Shown: piece after piece, positions 8,311-17,134 of the stretch
Position numbering within the stretch: position 1 is the stretch's first letter
Layout: each line of letters opens with the position of its first letter
DNA from: Streptomyces sp. NBC_00483
GTDB taxonomy: Bacteria; Actinomycetota; Actinomycetes; Streptomycetales; Streptomycetaceae
Assembly: GCF_036013745.1 (NCBI RefSeq)
Contig: NZ_CP107880.1
Coordinates: forward strand, 992,001 to 1,056,000
Length of the DNA stretch: 64,000 nt
Direction: 5' to 3'
Made by a program: the position numbers and the translations under genes
The notes under the pieces: model-generated
Told to the model about the DNA's origin: nothing
The model's input: the letters and a program-made list of their open reading frames with translations, nothing else
The model's database searches: none

Positions 8311-8487
8311 ATGTCCGCCATCCCAGCCTCACGCTCCATACGGTCCGCCGACGTGGTCAACGAGCAGATTCGTGACCTGTGGGCGCGCACGGGTGGACGC
8401 CTGAACCCCGAGGACCGCGCCGAGTACGAGTCGCTGGTCACGGAATGGGCGTCCGCGATCGGCAGTGGGGTCGCGCAGCGCGCGTGA
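8311..8487 (+). CDS. Small conserved-looking hypothetical protein (58 aa)
   Basis: Frame MSAIPASRS...SGVAQRA with strong actinobacterial codon bias and an amphipathic middle part (VNEQIRDLWARTGGRLNPEDRAEYESLV). A TACGCT -10-like hexamer (8298-8303) ends 7 bases before the ATG and there is no Shine-Dalgarno, so the mRNA may be leaderless. I believe short proteins of this kind are widespread in streptomycetes, but I cannot name a function. It converges with the bL37-like gene 25 bp away. Confidence 0.6.
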   Translation: MSAIPASRSIRSADVVNEQIRDLWARTGGRLNPEDRAEYESLVTEWASAIGSGVAQRA

Positions 8488-8512
8488 CCCCACCCCGCGA
8501 CCGCCGCCGCAG

Positions 8513-8590
8513 TCAGGACTGCGGGCGAGAGCCGTGATTCGCCGCGTGCTTGCGGCGCGCCTTCTTCTTCCGACGACGCTTCGACGACAT
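8513..8590 (-). CDS. Small basic ribosomal protein, bL37-like (25 aa)
   Basis: A 25-codon frame starting MSSKRRRKKKARRKH and ending ANHGSRPQS. It has a GGGAGG Shine-Dalgarno 4-5 bases before ATG. Length, the Arg/Lys-rich body and the ANHG-x-RP tail match the actinobacterial large-subunit protein bL37, first seen in mycobacterial ribosome structures (tail KANHGKRPN as I recall it). Genes this short are routinely missed. The Ser-rather-than-Lys in the tail (HGSRP) could mark a second paralogue. Identification rests on remembered sequence, not a search. Confidence 0.7.
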   Translation of the reverse strand: MSSKRRRKKKARRKHAANHGSRPQS

Positions 8591-8791
8591 GGGACCTCCC
8601 GGGGCAGAATGGGACATTTCGCCTGTTAACCATTCCACAGGCCCCACCCACCCGCGAACGGACATCCGGCTACGCAGCGCGACGGCTCGCATACACAGGT
8701 CACCACTCTCGGCAACCACTCCAGATGCGTCCCCTGCCGAGCACTCATACCGTTGCTGCCATCCCCCAGCTCAACCACGCAAGGAGCAGTC

Positions 8792-8986
8792 ATGGGTGAC
8801 GACAGCGCCATGGACAAGGCCAAGGGCAAAGCCAAGGAGATGACCGGCAAGGTCACCGGCAACGACCGGATGAAGGCCGAAGGGCAGACCGACCAGGCCC
8901 GCGGCAAGGCCAAGGAAGGCGTCGAGGGCCTCCGCGACAAGGCCGAAGGCGTCCGCGACTCCCTGCGGCGTGACGACGACCAGTAG
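8792..8986 (+). CDS. CsbD-family stress protein
   Basis: A 64-residue hydrophilic protein with the CsbD pattern: MDKAKGKAKEMTGKVTGN, then GQTDQARGKAKEG and an acidic, Arg-rich end. AAGGAG lies 5 bases before the ATG at 8792. CsbD-like proteins are general-stress genes (sigma-B regulated in Bacillus) of unknown biochemistry that form helical bundles. A perfect stem-loop follows 20 bp after the stop. Confidence 0.88.
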   Translation: MGDDSAMDKAKGKAKEMTGKVTGNDRMKAEGQTDQARGKAKEGVEGLRDKAEGVRDSLRRDDDQ

Positions 8987-9005
8987 TCGGCCTCGTACCG
9001 TGCCC

Positions 9006-9031
9006 GTGCCCTCCCGCTAGCGGGAGGGCAC
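9006..9031 (+). terminator. Terminator of the csbD-like gene
   Basis: Perfect palindrome of two 12-bp arms (GTGCCCTCCCGC at 9006-9017 and its complement at 9020-9031) around TA, effectively a 4-nt loop. It lies 20 bp after the CsbD stop codon and lacks a T-run. Confidence 0.7.
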
Positions 9032-9120
9032 ACGCATGCGGCGGCACGCGGCCCGCACGGACGTCACCCCGAAAGGCGCGGCGTCCGTGCGGACAGAAAT
9101 CCGCAGGACTGCCCGCCCGC

Positions 9121-10032
9121 CTACTCCGGCGGCGTCGGCGTGTCCGCGCTGCGGTACATGGCCTGGAGGTCCATTTCGAGCTTGACCGTGGGGCCGACGA
9201 CCGCGATGCCCTTGGCGAGCATGGTGCGCCAGTTCAGCGTGTAGTCCTCGCGGTGGAGTTCCGCCGTGGCGAGGGCCGCGCAGCGCAGTTCCTCGGCGTA
9301 GCCGCCGTTGACGACGCCGAGGTAGCCCGTTTCGAGGTCGACCGTGCGGCTCACGCCGTGCATGGTGAGGGCGCCCTGGACGGTCCACTTGGAGCCGCCC
9401 CGGTAGATGAAGCGGTCCGAGCTGAAGTGGATGTACGGGTAGTTCTCGATATCCAGGAAGTCGGCGGAACGCAGGTGGTTGTCGCGGGTGTTGTTGCCCG
9501 TGGTGATCGACCCGGCCTCGATGCGGACCTCGACCCGCGAGTCGGCCATGTCGGGCGCGATCTGGATGCCGCCCTCGAAGCGCGTGAAGCGGCCGTGGAC
9601 GTGGGCCATGCCGACGTGCTTGGCGATGAAGCGGATCGCGGTGTGCGGCGGGTCGAACATCCAGGTGCCTGGCTGCGGCAGCTCGGGCGAGCGGCCGACG
9701 TGCAGCTGGATCCCGGTGAGCGGCAGCGTCTCGCCCTCGACGACCTCGACCGTCTGCTGGAACGGCTCCAGGCCCTCGGCCGCTATCAGGATGCTGTAGC
9801 GGCCGGGCTCCAGCGTGACGAAGACCAGGCCGAAGGGGTCGGTCGTGGCCTTCACGGAGACGCGCCCGCTCTGCGACTGCGTCACCGTGACCTGGGCGCC
9901 CGGCATGGGCTGACCGAACGGGTCGATCACCTCGCAGTGCACGCCGCCCGCACCCTGCGGCACGGAGTGGACGGGCCCACCACCCCGCGCTGCGGAACCG
10001 GCGCTCTTACGGCGGAACAATGCGAGGGGCAT
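9121..10032 (-). CDS. YceI-family protein with N-terminal carboxypeptidase-regulatory-like (CNA-B/SdrD-type) domain
   Basis: A 303-residue protein starting MPLALFRRKSAG at 10032. The first ~35 residues are basic and flexible. A beta-sandwich Cna-B/CarboxypepD-reg domain follows (about 35-110: VIDPFGQPMPGAQVTV...FGLVFVTLEPGRYSI), then a YceI lipocalin-like domain (about 125-295) with the family patterns WMFDPPHTAIRFIAKHVG, ENYPYIHFSSD and LTMHGVSRTVDLE. YceI domains bind isoprenoid-like lipids and are often stress-linked. No signal peptide is evident, so it may be cytoplasmic. It is divergent from the cupin pair. Confidence 0.85.
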   Translation of the reverse strand: MPLALFRRKSAGSAARGGGPVHSVPQGAGGVHCEVIDPFGQPMPGAQVTVTQSQSGRVSVKATTDPFGLVFVTLEPGRYSILIAAEGLEPFQQTVEVVEGETLPLTGIQLHVGRSPELPQPGTWMFDPPHTAIRFIAKHVGMAHVHGRFTRFEGGIQIAPDMADSRVEVRIEAGSITTGNNTRDNHLRSADFLDIENYPYIHFSSDRFIYRGGSKWTVQGALTMHGVSRTVDLETGYLGVVNGGYAEELRCAALATAELHREDYTLNWRTMLAKGIAVVGPTVKLEMDLQAMYRSADTPTPPE

Positions 10033-10234
10033 GAGGGGCCTTTCTTGGACATGTGACACGAGCGCGCCCACCTTGCCATGCACCCCGCCTGCCCAAATGG
10101 GGCGGAGTCGCGTATTCCGGCAGGCGCCAACCCGCCATTTCACAAGACCCACACCTTTCCGACGCCACCCGACCCCTGGACGTCACGCTCCTTCTCTCCC
10201 TCCCCGTGCGTGTTCACGGGTTCTCCGCAAAGCG

Positions 10235-10264
10235 TTGACGAAGCACGAAGCGCTCTGGCAGGGT
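10235..10264 (+). promoter_or_regulatory. Promoter of the cupin pair
   Basis: TTGACG (10235-10240), an 18-bp spacer and CAGGGT (10259-10264) form a good housekeeping-type promoter about 40 bp before the start of the first cupin gene. The rest of the 279-bp divergent gap holds nothing I recognise. Confidence 0.6.
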
Positions 10265-10311
10265 CGCGAACCGGCGCCACCCCCACGTGGGACCGAGGAG
10301 ATCCCCACCCG

Positions 10312-11529
10312 ATGAAGTCAAGGCACACCCCCGCTCGCAGGACCGCGCCCCACACCCCCGCCCTGCGGCGCTTCGCCGAGACACACTGGGCCAGGGAGCC
10401 GGTGGTCGTCACCGACGCCCCGGCGCTGGGTCTCGACCCGGCCGACGCCCACGCGCTCCTCCTGGCGGCGGCCGCACAGCCGGATCCCGTTCCACTGCGC
10501 CTGGCCACGGCCGACGGTGTGCTGCGCGAACCGGACCCCCTGCTGCCCGGCCCCGCCGACCGGAACCTCGGCGGCTACGTCGCCCGCCTCGCCTCCGCGC
10601 CGCAACTCGGCGGCGACGGCTGGCTGCTGACCGCCTCCGACCCGCTGCACCGTGACTTCTCCGCGTGGTCGCGGGTACGGGACGCGCTGGCCGGGCTCTG
10701 GCGGTACGTCGGGTGGCCCGCGGTCCCGGTGACCGCGGAGTTGGCCGTCGGCGACCGACACCACTCCGTCACCGAGGCGGGCGACCCCGGCGCCGCGTCC
10801 CTCACCTGGGTCATCGACGGCGAGCTGACCGTGCGGGTGCGCCCCGAACACACCGGAACCGAGTACGAACTCCGGGCCACTGCGGGTGACTTGGTGCACT
10901 GGCCCGCCGGGAGCCGGCACCTCGATCACCGTACGGGACCGTGCACGACGCTCCGGGTGAGTGTGCCCGCCCGGACGGCCTCGGCCCTGCCGCCGGTCCT
11001 GGACGCCGTCAGCGGGCTGATGCGAAGACGCGGCCCGCACCCGGACACCCCCGTGACGCTCCCCCACCCGCTGCCCACGAGAGCCGACGGACGGCTGGCG
11101 TTACCCGCCCGGCTCACCGCCTCCGCCCGGCTGTTCACGGACACCGTCGCCGATCCGGACACCGAGCGGGCCCTGCTCGCCCACTGGGCCGGGCTGCGCT
11201 CCGCCGCGGGCCTGAATCCGGCACCCGCGCCACACCCCGCCGTACCCCTCACCTCCCGGCACCGATTACTGCGCGTCAGCGAGATCATCCGGGTCGCCAC
11301 CGGGACGGACGACGCGCTGTGGGCGGCGAACGGACATGTCTGGCCGGTGCGGGGCCGCGCTGCCGACCACGTACTCAGCCACCTGCGCACGACACACCAA
11401 GACACCACGGTGGCCGACCTGGCCCGCTCGTCGGGGCTGTCCGACCGCTCCGCTTACCTCCACGGTGTGCTCCGCGAGCTGTGCCGTTCACGGGCCGTCG
11501 CGATCACGCCACCGGACCCGCACCGGTGA
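10312..11529 (+). CDS. Cupin/JmjC-like (Cupin_4-type) protein, first of a coupled pair
   Basis: A 405-residue protein starting at the ATG at 10312 with GAGGAG 11 bases upstream. The N-terminal ALRRFAETHWAREPVVV resembles the F-x-x-x-W-x-x-x-P-x entry of ribosomal-oxygenase-type JmjC cupins. The double-stranded beta-helix centre reads SLTWVIDGELTVRV...GDLVHWPAGSRH, and a C-terminal part contains a winged-helix-like segment (TTVADLARSSGLSDRSAYLHGVL). The usual HxD iron-binding pair before the Q/I-x-G turn is not visible, so catalytic activity is uncertain. It contains two TTA leucine codons (11101 and 11266), suggesting dependence on the bldA tRNA. The next gene overlaps it (GTGA). Confidence 0.65.
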   Translation: MKSRHTPARRTAPHTPALRRFAETHWAREPVVVTDAPALGLDPADAHALLLAAAAQPDPVPLRLATADGVLREPDPLLPGPADRNLGGYVARLASAPQLGGDGWLLTASDPLHRDFSAWSRVRDALAGLWRYVGWPAVPVTAELAVGDRHHSVTEAGDPGAASLTWVIDGELTVRVRPEHTGTEYELRATAGDLVHWPAGSRHLDHRTGPCTTLRVSVPARTASALPPVLDAVSGLMRRRGPHPDTPVTLPHPLPTRADGRLALPARLTASARLFTDTVADPDTERALLAHWAGLRSAAGLNPAPAPHPAVPLTSRHRLLRVSEIIRVATGTDDALWAANGHVWPVRGRAADHVLSHLRTTHQDTTVADLARSSGLSDRSAYLHGVLRELCRSRAVAITPPDPHR

Positions 11530-12695
11530 CGGCGGGCGCCGCCACCCCGATCGACGTCCTCGGACCCGTCGGCCGGTCGGTCGACTGGCAACGCGTCGCG
11601 GCGGACCATTGGGACCGCCGGCCCGCGCTGCTCCGCCCGATCCGGACTCCCGGCCGAACCGCGCCTTTCAACCCCCACGAGGTCTTCGAGGGCGCCGTCG
11701 CCGCCGCGCACCACACCACGGCGGACGCCGACGAACGGATCCGGTTCACGTTGGGGCCGCGCCGCCTCACCGACCCCGGTGACCTCCTGCCCCGGCCGGA
11801 GGACGGCTCGTTCGCGGCCTACGACCGCCGCCTTGCACGGCAGTTGGGCGACACCCCCTTCGCCCTCGTCGTCCGGGAGCTGCACGCGGGACACCATCCG
11901 CTGTGGGCCAGGGAGCGGACCTTCCTCGCAGGTCTATGGGACGAGGTCGGCCAGCCCCTGGCGCCCATCGGCACGACGCTGTGCCACGGAACGTCCGAGC
12001 CACCACGCCCCTCGCCCTCCCACCACCGAGCAGCAACGTTCCTCTACGTCCTCCACGGCCGCCCCCGATTCCACCTCACCGGCCCCGGGGACCGACACTG
12101 GACGGCCTCGGCGCTCCCCGGCGACCTCCTCTACTGGCCCGCGGACCACGAGCACACCGTCCACGCGCCCGGCTCCCCCGCCACGACCGTGCGCATCTCC
12201 GTCCCGCGCGCCGCCTCGCCGCTCATCAGCCACTCCTCCCCGCACGGGACGTGGGGCGCGGTCGACACCCTCGTACCGCACGGCGAGCCACCCGACGACC
12301 TGCCCGGCACCCTGCCCCCTGCCCTCGCCGCTGCGCTCGACCACCTCCGCCAGGAGGCCCGCCCCGCACCGCTCCAACGGCGCCTGGCCCACGAGGTGTT
12401 GCGGCACGCCACGGACGGCGGCCTGCGCCCGGCACCGGCGCCCACCCGGCCCGGCTACTTCACCGACGACGACGCGGTGCGGGCCACGGAGCGCGTGGTG
12501 TGGATGCCGGCCGGCGGGCAGCGCCTGGTCGCGGCGTGCGGACACGTCACGCGGACGGGGCTGACGGCGCGCGAACTGGGCGCCCTGATCGGCCGCTTGA
12601 ACGACGGCGAGACGCTCCCGGTGGGCGAACTGACTCCGCCCGCACGCCGGTTGCTGGCGCGACTCTCCGCATTCCGCGCCGTGGAACGCCTGTAG
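11526..12695 (+). CDS. Cupin/JmjC-like (Cupin_4-type) protein, second of a coupled pair
   Basis: A 389-residue paralogue of the preceding protein. The GTG at 11526 overlaps the previous stop (GTGA), a sign of translational coupling; longer in-frame extensions upstream are antisense to nothing but lie inside the neighbour and are rejected. WQRVAADHWDRRPALLRPI matches the Cupin_4 entry motif. The barrel core is ATFLYVLHGRPRFHL with GDLLYWPADHEH downstream, supplying one candidate metal His. The first His-x-Asp site appears replaced (SHH at the aligned place). A C-terminal winged-helix-like region ends the protein. It may be a degenerate 2OG oxygenase or a binding protein; the pair could work as a heterodimer. 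Confidence 0.65.
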   Translation: MTAGAATPIDVLGPVGRSVDWQRVAADHWDRRPALLRPIRTPGRTAPFNPHEVFEGAVAAAHHTTADADERIRFTLGPRRLTDPGDLLPRPEDGSFAAYDRRLARQLGDTPFALVVRELHAGHHPLWARERTFLAGLWDEVGQPLAPIGTTLCHGTSEPPRPSPSHHRAATFLYVLHGRPRFHLTGPGDRHWTASALPGDLLYWPADHEHTVHAPGSPATTVRISVPRAASPLISHSSPHGTWGAVDTLVPHGEPPDDLPGTLPPALAAALDHLRQEARPAPLQRRLAHEVLRHATDGGLRPAPAPTRPGYFTDDDAVRATERVVWMPAGGQRLVAACGHVTRTGLTARELGALIGRLNDGETLPVGELTPPARRLLARLSAFRAVERL

Positions 12696-12715
12696 AACCC
12701 ACCCCGCCTAGATAC

Positions 12716-12783
12716 GCAGGACTTCTGCAAAATTCTCGTACGCACAGGGTTCCCCGACCCTCACCCTTATGCAACAGTCCTGC
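12716..12783. promoter_or_regulatory. Long inverted repeat upstream of the ROK gene
   Basis: The left arm (12716-12732, GCAGGACTTCTGCAAAA) pairs with the right arm (12767-12783) at 14 of 17 positions across a 34-bp centre. It lies 53 bp before the ROK start and is AT-richer than its surroundings. It could be a pair of ROK operators brought together by a dimer or tetramer. Confidence 0.45.
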
Positions 12784-12836
12784 ACAACCGGACCGACGAC
12801 ACCGACGATACCGACGACGCGGCGGAGGCACAGTCC

Positions 12837-14000
12837 ATGGCGGGGCACGACCGGGCGCGCGGGCACGATCTCGCGGCCCTTCGCGGACTCAACACCTCAG
12901 TGGTGCTGCGGTCGTTGCGCCAGGAGAGCCCGCAGACGGTCAGCCGGCTCACCGGCTCCACCGGCCTGTCCCGGCCCACGGTCGAGGTGCTGGTCGAGGA
13001 GCTGATCGCACAGGGCTGGATCGCGGAGACGACCGCGCCGCCCGCCGTACGCTCCCCCGGGCGGCCCGCGCGCCGCTTCCGGTTCCGGGCCGAGGCCGGG
13101 CACGTCGTCGGCGTCGACATCGGCCTCAAGAAGCTGGTGCTGCTCCTGTCCCGCCTCGACGGCGAGATCGTCGCGCGCCACCGCGAGGACTTCCCCACGC
13201 CCCTGACCGGCGCGGAACGCATCGAACTGCTGCGCACCAGGCTGCGCACCTTCCTCGCCGACCACAGACTCGGCCCGCACGACGTGTGGTCCGTCGGCAT
13301 CGGCGTGCCGGGCATGGTCGACGACACCGGCCGGATCCGCTCCGTGATCGTCCCGGACTGGACCGACCTGGACCTGGCGCGCCGCCTCGCGGACGAACTC
13401 CCCTGCCCCGTCCTGGTCGAGAACGACGTGAACCTCGCGACGCTCGCCGAGCACTGGCAGGGCGCCGCGGAACTCGCGGACGACGTGGCGTGCGTGCTCG
13501 TGGGGCGGCGCATCTCGTGCGGCGTGATGATCGACGGGCGCCTGCACCGGGGGCGCCGCGGTGGCGCGGGCGAGCTGGGCATCCTGCCGCAGCTCGGCCT
13601 GAACGAGGCCGGGGACGCGCTCGGCTGGGACGGCGACCGGCTGCCCGGCGAATCGGAGACCGACGCACTCGCACGCGCCGTCCGCGCCCAGCACCCCAAG
13701 GCCCTCGCCGTCCTGGACCGCTACCTCGCCGGCCTCGCACCCGGCATCGCCGCACTCGTCCTCGCCCTCGACCCCGAACTCCTCGTCCTGTCCGGCGCCC
13801 TGTCCCCGGTCGGCGACCCACTGGGCCCCCTCCTCGCCGCCCACCTCTCCCCCCTGACCCTCCACGTCCCCCGCATCGCGGTCAGCACGCTGGGCCGCGA
13901 GGGCGTGGCACTCGGCGCGGTGCGCCGCGCACTGGACGAGGTGGACACCCATCTCCTCGACGGGGCGGGTCCTTCGCGCCCGTCGTCCCTCGCTCACTGA
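12837..14000 (+). CDS. ROK-family transcriptional regulator of the adjacent sugar importer
   Basis: A 387-residue ROK protein with GGAGG 8 bases before ATG. An N-terminal winged helix (about 15-70: SRLTGSTGLSRPTVEVLVEELIAQGWI) precedes an ASKHA sugar-kinase-like fold with GVDIGLKKL as phosphate-1 loop and VENDVNLATLAEHW around the ROK signature. The usual zinc motif (GH...CxCGxxGC) is absent; the corresponding stretch is GELGILPQLGLNEAGDALGW. It is therefore a regulator without kinase activity and probably without zinc. It precedes a sugar ABC operon in the same orientation by 34 bp and is the likely sugar-sensing repressor. Confidence 0.88.
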   Translation: MAGHDRARGHDLAALRGLNTSVVLRSLRQESPQTVSRLTGSTGLSRPTVEVLVEELIAQGWIAETTAPPAVRSPGRPARRFRFRAEAGHVVGVDIGLKKLVLLLSRLDGEIVARHREDFPTPLTGAERIELLRTRLRTFLADHRLGPHDVWSVGIGVPGMVDDTGRIRSVIVPDWTDLDLARRLADELPCPVLVENDVNLATLAEHWQGAAELADDVACVLVGRRISCGVMIDGRLHRGRRGGAGELGILPQLGLNEAGDALGWDGDRLPGESETDALARAVRAQHPKALAVLDRYLAGLAPGIAALVLALDPELLVLSGALSPVGDPLGPLLAAHLSPLTLHVPRIAVSTLGREGVALGAVRRALDEVDTHLLDGAGPSRPSSLAH

Positions 14001-14034
14001 CACCTCTCCGTACACCTACCGACCGGAGGCGCGC

Positions 14035-15300
14035 ATGCGCAGGAGAAGTCTTCTCGCCGGTGCCCTCGCGGCGACCCCGTTCGCCGCCGGCTGCAGCGCG
14101 AGCGGCGGCGATTCCACCGCCGCCACCCGCACGGGCCGCACCGCACTCTCGTACGGCATGTGGGACCCGGCCCAGGTCCCCGGCATGCAGCAGGTCATCC
14201 GGGCCTTCGAGCGCGAGAACCCGGACGTCTCCGTGGAGATCCAGCTCACCCCGTGGAACTCCTACTGGACGACGCTGCGCACGGCGATGCGGGGCGGCAC
14301 GGCGCCCGACGTGTTCTGGATGAACGCCGTGAACATCAAGCTGTACGCGGCCAATGGCACGCTGGTGCCGCTCGACGAGCACATCACCCGCGCCCGCACC
14401 CCGCTCGGCAAGCATCCCGAGGCACTGGTCGACATCTACAAGTACGGCGGCAGGCAGTACGCGCTGCCGAAGGACTTCGACACGATCGGGCTCTGGTACA
14501 ACAAGGAGCTGTTCGACAAGGCGGGCGTGAAGTACCCGGATTCCTCCTGGACCTGGGACGACCTGCGCGACGCCGCACGCGAGCTGACCGACCCGAAACA
14601 GCGGGTCTACGGGATCGCCGCCGAGATGGACCGGCAGAACAAGTTCTATCCGACGATCTTCGGCGCCGGCGGCTACGTGCTGCGCGACGGCCGCTCCGGG
14701 TTCGCCGATCCGCGCTCCATCGAAGGCCTGCGCTTCTGGACCGACCTGGTGGACCGCGGCTGGTCGCCGCCACAGAGCGCCATGTCGGAGGTCCGGGCGC
14801 GCAATCTGTACCTGTCGGAGCAGGTGGCGATGAATTACGACCTGTCGTCGATGGCCTCGTTCATGTACGGGACGCCCGCCATTAAGGACCACGGCGGCGT
14901 CGCGGTCCTGCCGAAGGGGCGGAAACGGGCGACCGTCATCCACGGCCTCGCGAACTGCATCAGCGCCAAGTCCCGCAAGCGGGAAGCGGCCTGGAAGTTC
15001 GTGGACTTCATGGCGCGGAGCCGGGCGGGCGAGATCCAGGCCAAGGGTGGCGTGACCATCCCGTCGTACGCGGGGACGCAGGACGCCTGGCTGAAGTCGA
15101 TGCCCGAGTTCGACCTGCGGTGCTTCCTCGACATGGTCGACTACGCGTACCCCTATCCGAGTTCACGGAACACGGCCGTCTGGGAGGACCTCGAGTATCT
15201 GCTGCTCGGGGCGCCGTTCAGCGGCAAGGGCGGCATCGAGGGCGCGGCACGCACGCTCGCGAAGCAGATGGACCGGGCGCTCGACGAGGAGGACAACTGA
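14035..15300 (+). CDS. Sugar ABC transporter substrate-binding lipoprotein (family 1)
   Basis: A 421-residue extracellular solute-binding protein. It starts MRRRSLLAGALAATPFAAGC with a Tat/Sec-like signal and a lipobox cysteine at residue 20; GGAGG precedes the ATG. The mature part has typical family-1 (MalE/UgpB-like) features: RTALSYGMWDPAQ at the first strand, GTAPDVFWMNA in the hinge region, YALPKDFDTIGLWYNKELFDKAG and the WTWDDLRDAA motif. It binds a mono- or oligosaccharide at the cell surface and feeds the two permeases that follow. No ATPase gene is in the operon, so a shared MsiK-type ATPase is expected, as is usual in Streptomyces. Confidence 0.93.
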   Translation: MRRRSLLAGALAATPFAAGCSASGGDSTAATRTGRTALSYGMWDPAQVPGMQQVIRAFERENPDVSVEIQLTPWNSYWTTLRTAMRGGTAPDVFWMNAVNIKLYAANGTLVPLDEHITRARTPLGKHPEALVDIYKYGGRQYALPKDFDTIGLWYNKELFDKAGVKYPDSSWTWDDLRDAARELTDPKQRVYGIAAEMDRQNKFYPTIFGAGGYVLRDGRSGFADPRSIEGLRFWTDLVDRGWSPPQSAMSEVRARNLYLSEQVAMNYDLSSMASFMYGTPAIKDHGGVAVLPKGRKRATVIHGLANCISAKSRKREAAWKFVDFMARSRAGEIQAKGGVTIPSYAGTQDAWLKSMPEFDLRCFLDMVDYAYPYPSSRNTAVWEDLEYLLLGAPFSGKGGIEGAARTLAKQMDRALDEEDN

Positions 15301-16260
15301 TGGCCGTGTTCCCGTCGACGGCCGCCGCGGAGGCGGAGGGCCGCAGCAGGAAACCTCGTACGAAGGCGGGGCGCGAGGGCACCACGCGCGGACCCAACTC
15401 CCGTACACAGAAGGCCGCGTACGTCTTCATCGCGCCGATCGGACTCGGCTTCCTGCTGTTCTACCTCTGGCCGATGCTTCAGACCTTCGGCTTCAGCTTC
15501 ACCCACTTCGGACCGTTCGGCGGCAACACCTGGACCGGCGGCGAGAACTACGCGCGCGTGCTGCAGGACGTCACCGTGTGGCGGGCCATCGGCAACACGC
15601 TCCTGTACGGGGCGATCGGGCTGCTCACGCTGCCGCTGTCGATCGCCGTCGCGGCCCTGCTGAACCGGCGCGGCCTGCGCGGCGTCGCCGTCTACCGGGC
15701 CCTGTACTTCATCCCGTTCGTGACGCTCCCCGTCGCGGTGGGCCTGGTGTGGAACTGGCTCTACAACGGCAACTTCGGCCTGCTCAACGAGGTGTTGTCG
15801 TGGTTCGGCGTGTCTCGGCACTTCTGGGCCTCGGACCCGTCGACCGCGCTGTGGGCCATCGGGGTCGTCGCCGTGTGGCAGAGCGTCGGCTACTACCTGA
15901 TCATCTTCATCGCGGGGATCAAGGGCATTCCACAGGACTACTACGAGGCCGCCGAGCTGGACGGGGCGGGCCCGGTGCGCCGGTTCTTCACCATCACGAT
16001 CCCGCTGCTGAGCCCGAGCATCTTCTTCGCCGCCGTCATCTGCGTGATCAACTCGCTCCAGATGTTCGACCTGATCTACGTGATGATGAGCCCCATGAAC
16101 CCGGCGCTCGGGTCCACGCAGTCCGTCGTCAGCCTCTTCTACCAGTGGGCGTTCCAGCAGAACAACCAGGGCGCCGCGGCAGCTCTGGCCTTCCTCCTGA
16201 TGCTGCTCACGGCGGCCCTGACGTTCCTCCAGTTCCGGCTCCAGAAGAAGTGGGTGCACT

Positions 16261-16268
<8 letters not shown>
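15300..16268 (+). CDS. Sugar ABC transporter permease (MalF/UgpA type)
   Basis: A 322-residue inner-membrane permease whose ATG overlaps the previous stop (TGATG), so translation is coupled. A basic cytoplasmic N-terminus (about 45 residues) precedes six membrane segments. The EAA loop that contacts the ATPase is EAAELDGAGPVRRFFTITIPLL, near residue 220. The protein ends LQKKWVHYA, as MalF-type subunits do. Confidence 0.93.
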
Positions 16269-17097
<829 letters not shown>

Positions 17098-17134
17098 CCC
17101 GAAGGACGAACCGCCCCCTCAGCAAAGGAGCTTC

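Noticed and set aside
10312..12695. RiPP biosynthetic cluster around the cupin pair
   Set aside because: No precursor-like short frame, protease, cyclase or transporter was found beside the pair.
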